Assembly: GCF_003226555.1 (NCBI RefSeq)
Contig: NZ_QKQS01000013.1
Coordinates: forward strand, 223,890 to 287,889
DNA: 64,000 nt
Source of the DNA: Rhodopseudomonas palustris
GTDB lineage: Bacteria > Pseudomonadota > Alphaproteobacteria > Rhizobiales > Xanthobacteraceae
Reading direction: 5' to 3'
Each line of letters opens with the position of its first letter. Position 1 is the stretch's first letter. Below, piece after piece: positions 59,550 through 64,000 of this stretch. The notes below the pieces were generated by a model. That model made no database searches. It was given only the letters and a program-made list of their open reading frames with translations, and was not told the origin of the DNA. A program made the position numbers and the translations under genes.

Positions 59550-60746
59550 TCAGTGTGCCGCGATCCCGTACATCGGGCCGACGGTTTGCGGCTCGCCGGG
59601 GATCGCGCGGCCTTCGATCAGCACGCTGATCCGCTTGCCGAGAAAGAACGGCGCGCCCCAGACGAACGCGGTCGAGGCCGGCGCTGCGGCGAGCGCGAGG
59701 CGGTCGGACGCGCCGATGCTCGGATTGCGCAAGCGCTCGTAGTTGCCGATCGCCAGATCGACCGCGAGCGCCGACTGATCGCGGCCGATCAGCGTCGCTT
59801 TCGCGGCCGTGTCGGCCGCCGGACAGAAGCCGGCGGTCTTGACCCGGCATCTGGGAAGCTCGGCGTCCGGCACGATGTAGGTTTCGGTGCCGGAATCGAT
59901 GTAGCTGCCGGCGAACGCCTGGCCCTGATACACCGTGGTGAAACGGCCGTTGTCGCCCAGCAGCAGACGGCGGGCAGGTCCGATCTGGTTGTTGGCCGCA
60001 GTGCCGACGCCGAAGGTCAGCGTGCCGCTCACCATCCGATCGCCGCCCGGCGCGCCTTTTGGAAAATCGATCACGACGCCGTTGGCGTGAGCCGGCAGAC
60101 GGGTCACCGGGTTGGGCAGGCGATATGCCGGGTCGACCGCACCGGTCAGCGGCGTGCAGGCGCCGGCATCGCAGCCGTAGTACAGCGGCATCCGGCTGCT
60201 CTGCACGCAGGCCTTGCCGCAATCGGTGGCGTGAATGCCGATACCGAGCGTGCCGTTCGAGGTCGGCGCCGCGCCGCCGCCGGGGCAGCTGTCGGGCTGT
60301 GGTCCGGCCGCTTCGCCGACCACCTGGATCGGGATGTCCTGTGCCGTCAGGCCGCCGAAGCGGACATCGGCGCGCACCACGCCGCCCCAGGCGCGGCTGC
60401 CGACGAAATGCAGGCACTCCGCCAGCGCGCGCCGGTCCGGCCCGACCGCATCGGGCAGACGGAACCCGGCCGGCAGCGCCGAGGCCTGCAACCGCAGCCC
60501 GGTCGAGCCGGTGTCGATCATCACGTCGTTCACCGTCGCGCATTGCGAAGTTCCAGGCTTGCACACCGTGACGCTGACCAGCACGCGATTGAATCCGCCG
60601 TGCGGCGGAAAGCCGAGTTTGATCGGCACGACATTGTCGGGCGATGCGCTCGACGACGCCGCAAACGCAAACGGACTGATTGCAAGCAGAACCGCGATGA
60701 CGGCCGACGCGCACCGCGAAAATCTCATTCGTTTAGAATTGTTCAT
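59550..60746 (-). CDS. exported DUF3443-family protein with two pepsin-type Asp motifs
   Basis: 398 residues. A signal peptide ends near residue 30 (AVIAVLLAISPFAFAASSSA). The two-lobed layout of pepsin-like proteins is suggested by VMIDTGSTGLRL (Asp78) and GSYIDSGTETYIV (Asp284), each preceded by hydrophobic residues as in A1 peptidases. Six or more Cys (CLHF, DSCPGG, TDCGKAC, GCDAGACTP) suggest disulfides, so it acts outside the cytoplasm. DUF3443 is the closest name I can give. Divergent from the next gene, which has the same two motifs; 112 bp lie between them. Confidence 0.8.
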   Translation of the reverse strand: MNNSKRMRFSRCASAVIAVLLAISPFAFAASSSASPDNVVPIKLGFPPHGGFNRVLVSVTVCKPGTSQCATVNDVMIDTGSTGLRLQASALPAGFRLPDAVGPDRRALAECLHFVGSRAWGGVVRADVRFGGLTAQDIPIQVVGEAAGPQPDSCPGGGAAPTSNGTLGIGIHATDCGKACVQSSRMPLYYGCDAGACTPLTGAVDPAYRLPNPVTRLPAHANGVVIDFPKGAPGGDRMVSGTLTFGVGTAANNQIGPARRLLLGDNGRFTTVYQGQAFAGSYIDSGTETYIVPDAELPRCRVKTAGFCPAADTAAKATLIGRDQSALAVDLAIGNYERLRNPSIGASDRLALAAAPASTAFVWGAPFFLGKRISVLIEGRAIPGEPQTVGPMYGIAAH

Positions 60747-60858
60747 GGCGCCACTGTGCTCTCGTAAAGCTCTTGCGCGTAGAGCTCTCCTTCAAGCTAC
60801 AGATCATCGATTAAGCGATGGCTGCATTGATGTCTCGATTACGAGGGAGCGAACGATC

Positions 60859-61953
60859 GTGATCCACCACGACATTGCCAAGACCGTCACCATCAGCGCC
60901 ATGGCGCTGGCGCTGGTTTATCTCGCCTCGCCCGCCCTCGCGCAGCCGCGCTACGAGAACCGCGAAGGCGGCACCTATCTGCGCTACCTCAACGACAGCG
61001 AAACCGGCGAGCCGCGCGGCGCGCCGCCGACGCTGCTGATGAGTTTCGGCGGAGACCCGGTGCGCGCGGTGATGGACACCGGCTCGACCGGCATCGTGGT
61101 CGCGGCGTCGAGCATTCCAGGCATCGACGGCCTGCGCCAGATCGGGCCCGGCACGCTGACCTATTCGAGTTCCGGCCGGATCATGCGCGGCCGCTGGGTC
61201 GAGACCCGCGTCACGATCGGCGGCAGCAACGACCAGAGCGTCACCACCCGGCCGATCGCGGTGCTCGCCGTCGAGCGGATCGACTGTGTGCCGCATCCCC
61301 GCAATTGCGAGCCGAGCGACGCGCCGCGCCACGTCGCGATGATGGGCATCGGCTTTGCCCGCGAGGGAGATCATCAGAGCCAGAGCACACCGGACAAGAA
61401 CCCGTTCCTCAATCTGCCCGGCATGGGCACGATGGCCGCGCCCGGCCGCCTGACGCGCGGCTATGTGGTGACGCGCGCCGGCGTCCATGTCGGGCTCACC
61501 GCCGCCAACACCCGCGGCAATTATCGCTTCGTGCAGCTGCAACGCGCAGCGGACGGCCGCGACTGGGGTCCGCTGCCGGCCTGCATCGCGGTGGAAGGCG
61601 GCGCGCCGGCCTGCGGCACCGCGCTGATCGATACCGGCGTCTCGGTGATGTATCTGACCGTGCCGGCGGATCGCGCCGCCGATCGCACCCAGGCCGGCGA
61701 CCGCGGCGGCCAGACGCTGGCGCCCGGCACACGGCTGTCGATCCGGTTCGGCGACGCCGATGCCGAGCGCCCGGCGGGCTACGGCTTCGCCGCCGGCGAC
61801 ACCGCCAATCCCGCGGCGCCCGAACGGATCGTGCTGGTCGGCGGCGAGAACCGGCCGACCTTCGTCAACACCAGCGTTCATGCCCTGAACGCATTCGACT
61901 ATCTGTTCGATGCCGACGCCGGCGTGGTCGGCTTCCGCATGATCGATCGCTGA
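60859..61953 (+). CDS. exported protein with two pepsin-type Asp motifs
   Basis: 364 residues from the GTG at 60859 (GAGGGAG 9 bases upstream); a longer frame upstream is not coding-like. A signal peptide (VTISAMALALVYLASPALAQ) is followed by a domain with VMDTGSTGIVVAAS (Asp73), a central region (APRHVAMMGIGFAREGDHQS), and the second motif TALIDTGVSVMYLTVP (Asp258); it ends with FDYLFDADAGVVGFRMIDR, which resembles the C-terminus of pepsin-like enzymes and of periplasmic retropepsin-like proteins. It shares the layout, not close sequence, with the divergent DUF3443 neighbour. Proteolysis is predicted only from the motifs. Confidence 0.8.
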   Translation: MIHHDIAKTVTISAMALALVYLASPALAQPRYENREGGTYLRYLNDSETGEPRGAPPTLLMSFGGDPVRAVMDTGSTGIVVAASSIPGIDGLRQIGPGTLTYSSSGRIMRGRWVETRVTIGGSNDQSVTTRPIAVLAVERIDCVPHPRNCEPSDAPRHVAMMGIGFAREGDHQSQSTPDKNPFLNLPGMGTMAAPGRLTRGYVVTRAGVHVGLTAANTRGNYRFVQLQRAADGRDWGPLPACIAVEGGAPACGTALIDTGVSVMYLTVPADRAADRTQAGDRGGQTLAPGTRLSIRFGDADAERPAGYGFAAGDTANPAAPERIVLVGGENRPTFVNTSVHALNAFDYLFDADAGVVGFRMIDR

Positions 61954-61961
61954 CGCAGGCC

Positions 61962-62306
61962 TTAGGCTTTCAGCCGCTTCTTGTACGCCTCCGGATCCAT
62001 ATCGCGGATGTCGACGCTGAGGCTGGTGACGTCGGGGCAGTGTTCGACCAGAGTCTGGCGCAGCGCGGTGCTGAGCGTGACCTTCTGTTCCGGCGTGCGG
62101 CCGGCCAGCATGAACACGGCAAGATGCACGAAGCTGTCGCGCTGGCCGGCGACCAGATAGTCGTCGAAGCCGCGCGCCCGCACCTTGATGTCGGCGGCCT
62201 GCATCACCCCGGTCGCCGCGGCGGTGACGGCGAGCTGCTCGATGAGGCGCCCGACACGGTCGCGGCCGAGATGGTCGGCCGAATAGTCCATCACCAGATG
62301 CGGCAT
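61962..62306 (-). CDS. 5-carboxymethyl-2-hydroxymuconate isomerase-family protein
   Basis: 114 residues from ATG 62306 with GGAGGGA at 3-4 bases. MPHLVMDYSADHLG shows the N-terminal Pro that serves as catalytic base in the tautomerase superfamily; IKVRARGFDDYLVAGQ and DSFVHLAVFMLAGRTPEQK match the CHMI family. It may isomerise a muconate-type intermediate of aromatic acid breakdown, but no other hpa/hpc genes are nearby, so the true role is open. Convergent with the exported protein gene (8 bp). Confidence 0.88.
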   Translation of the reverse strand: MPHLVMDYSADHLGRDRVGRLIEQLAVTAAATGVMQAADIKVRARGFDDYLVAGQRDSFVHLAVFMLAGRTPEQKVTLSTALRQTLVEHCPDVTSLSVDIRDMDPEAYKKRLKA

Positions 62307-62523
62307 CGTCCCTCCGGCTGGCTCGCTACGGTTTCTGCAGGCCTTCTTTGGCGCTCGCACGAGCACGGTCAAGCCCGCCCAGCGCATCAACGCAAGCGCC
62401 GCGCCGCTCATGGCCGTATGCACGAATCCGATCGACAGACCGCCGGCATTGCGGCAAAGCTCGCGGCCAACAAAGAAGCTGCACGTTCGATGGAGCCCTC
62501 CCTTGCCAGATCGTAAAACCTTG

Positions 62524-63504
62524 ATGAAGGCCGTCGTCGTCGAGCAATACGCCGCGATCGACCAGATCGAACTGAAGCTCGTCGCACGGCCGGCGGTGAC
62601 GCCGGGATCGGTGCTGGTCCGGGTGCAGGCGGTCGGCATCGGCTTCGTCGACGGCCTCAAGGTGCAAGGGCGCTACCAGACCAAGGATCCGCTGCCGTTC
62701 ATTCCCGGCACCGAATTCGCCGGCGTGATCGAAGCGGTCGGCGACGGTGTCGCGGAGTACGCGGCCGGCATGGCGGTGATGGGCATGGCGCGCTCCGGTG
62801 CGCTCGCGGAGGCCATCGTCGTCCCCGCCGAGGCCGTCAGCCGGCTGCCGGACGGCGTATCGCCCGAGGAAGGCGCCTCATTTCGGGCCAACTATTTGAC
62901 GGCGTATTACGCGCTGACCGAGCGCACGACACTCCGGCAGGGCGAGATCATGCTGGTGCTCGGCGCCGCCGGCGGCGTCGGGACGGCCGCGATCCAGATC
63001 GGCAAGCTGCGCGGCGCGCGCGTCATCGCGGCAGCCTCCACCGCGCCGAAGCGGGACTTCGCGCTCCGCCTCGGTGCCGACGCGGTGATCGACTACACGC
63101 AGCCGGACTGGCGCGACACGTTCAAGACCCTGACCGAGGGTCACGGCGCCGACGTCGTATTCGATCCGGTCGGCGGCCCGATCTCGGTCGATGCGTTTCG
63201 CTCGATCGCCTGGAACGGCCGGCACATCGTCGTCGGGTTTGCGGCGGGCAGCATTCCGGCGCTGCCGTTCAACCTGCCGCTGCTCAAAGGCGGCAGCCTG
63301 CTCGGAGTCGATCTCGCGCAAGTGCCGCGGCGCGAGCCGGCCGCGTTCCAACGCTGTATGGCGGACCTGTACCGGCTGCTCGGCAACCGGGAGCTCAAGC
63401 CCGCGATCGAGTCCGTGTTCGCGCTCGAGGATTTTCGCGCCGCGTTCAAGACGCTCGCCGGCCGCGAGGCGCTCGGCAAAGTGGTGGTGACGATCGCCCC
63501 GTGA
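62524..63504 (+). CDS. NADPH:quinone oxidoreductase-like zinc-free MDR protein
   Basis: 326 residues from ATG 62524 (MKAVVVEQYAAIDQIELKLV). GroES-like N-terminal domain, then the NADPH fold with MLVLGAAGGVGTAAIQIGKL, and the family segment GHGADVVFDPVGG. No zinc ligands, so it is a QOR-type member of the medium-chain dehydrogenases acting on quinones or enones. The ribosome site is weak (GGAG about 30 bases before); the start is by homology. Confidence 0.9.
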   Translation: MKAVVVEQYAAIDQIELKLVARPAVTPGSVLVRVQAVGIGFVDGLKVQGRYQTKDPLPFIPGTEFAGVIEAVGDGVAEYAAGMAVMGMARSGALAEAIVVPAEAVSRLPDGVSPEEGASFRANYLTAYYALTERTTLRQGEIMLVLGAAGGVGTAAIQIGKLRGARVIAAASTAPKRDFALRLGADAVIDYTQPDWRDTFKTLTEGHGADVVFDPVGGPISVDAFRSIAWNGRHIVVGFAAGSIPALPFNLPLLKGGSLLGVDLAQVPRREPAAFQRCMADLYRLLGNRELKPAIESVFALEDFRAAFKTLAGREALGKVVVTIAP

Positions 63505-63536
63505 CGACCCGCGCAGCGCAGGCGCGCCGTGCGCGG

Positions 63537-63974
63537 CTATGACGGCCCGGATGTCAGCTCGGTGCGGCAGGCTTCGGCGAACGGCCACAGCAGATCGAAC
63601 TTGTCGCGGTCCAACATGTGCAGATCCTGCAAGTTCAACGGCGGTCGATCATAGAGCGCGACGATGTGCTCGATCACGCGCTCGGCCTCTGCGACCGTCT
63701 TCGGCGCCGCGAACAGGCGCAGCTTGCCGATCAGCGCGTAGATCTCGATCAGCTTGGTCGGATCGTCGAGCGAGTGCATCAGCGCATCGATATAGAGCTT
63801 CGACGCCTGATCGATGAACTCGCCGAACAGCTTTTCGCGGCGGCTGCCTTCCTGTGTCAAGCGCGCGCTGCGCGCCTGGTAGTTCTGGGACAGCCAGGTC
63901 GTGCTCAAGGTCGCCAGGCCGCCGATCGCAGAACCGGCGAGCGCCGCCAGCGCGGATACCGAGGCGCCGGTCAC
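63537..63974 (-). CDS. small membrane-anchored protein, 145 aa
   Basis: The frame starts at a GTG at 63974, 27 bp before the window edge, so a more upstream start cannot be excluded. N-terminal hydrophobic helix (VSALAALAGSAIGGLATLST), then a helical soluble part (SRREKLFGEFIDQASKLYIDAL). Similar in layout to the 53756-54265 protein. No family recognised; presumably faces the cytoplasm. Confidence 0.65.
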   Translation of the reverse strand: MTGASVSALAALAGSAIGGLATLSTTWLSQNYQARSARLTQEGSRREKLFGEFIDQASKLYIDALMHSLDDPTKLIEIYALIGKLRLFAAPKTVAEAERVIEHIVALYDRPPLNLQDLHMLDRDKFDLLWPFAEACRTELTSGPS

Positions 63975-64000
63975 GACGGCTGCTTTCTCGGCGGCACGGT

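Overview
The window looks like chromosome of a GC-rich alphaproteobacterium, most like Rhodopseudomonas or a close relative in the Bradyrhizobium/Nitrobacter group. The basis is the gene content and protein similarity to that group as I recall it (split nuoC/nuoD complex I operon, P-II/GlnA pair, B12-dependent ribonucleotide reductase, ClpP/ClpX/Lon/trigger factor cluster) and the dispersed palindromic intergenic repeats. No database search was possible.

Layout. (1) 1-12.8 kb, minus strand: a compact complex I operon, nuoA-B-C-D-[FkbM methyltransferase]-E-[71-aa membrane protein]-F-[69-aa coiled coil]-G-H-I-J-K-L, with nuoL running off the left edge. Several junctions overlap by 4 bp. (2) 13-15.8 kb: a 64-aa membrane protein, tRNA-Asp, an HU-type protein and peptidase T. 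(3) 15.9-20.3 kb: an RND efflux adaptor and pump. (4) 20.5-24.8 kb: an AT-richer DUF4236 gene, tRNA-Val and a PAS-GGDEF-EAL protein. (5) 24.8-32.7 kb, minus strand: tig, an orphan-looking adenine DNA methyltransferase, clpP, clpX and lon. (6) 32.8-39.7 kb: tRNA-Leu, a copper-site-depleted multicopper oxidase-like protein, nnr, glnB-glnA behind a probable sigma-54 promoter, and a TetR regulator translationally coupled to a coiled-coil protein. (7) 39.8-47.2 kb, minus strand: bioF-D-A, an acidic protein, an amidase, a D-2-hydroxyacid dehydrogenase and an EamA transporter. (8) 47.9-51.7 kb: nrdJ.

(9) 51.7-58.2 kb is an accessory zone: short genes of AT-richer composition (DUF2188, a 52-aa zinc ribbon, a TIR-domain protein, several unknowns, DUF2442, a short HicB-like protein, a CatB-like acetyltransferase), at least two gene remnants, and seven full or half copies of one palindromic repeat plus other repeats. 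Gene remnants abut the repeats. (10) 58.2-64 kb: a membrane diguanylate cyclase, two divergently transcribed exported proteins that each carry two pepsin-type Asp motifs, a tautomerase-like CHMI protein, a quinone oxidoreductase and a small membrane-anchored protein.

The best candidates for undescribed biology are the FkbM methyltransferase locked into the complex I operon, the TIR-domain cassette, the divergent pair of aspartic-protease-like exported proteins, and the repeat-driven gene erosion at 54-58 kb. I saw no transposase, integrase, CRISPR array or rRNA gene.
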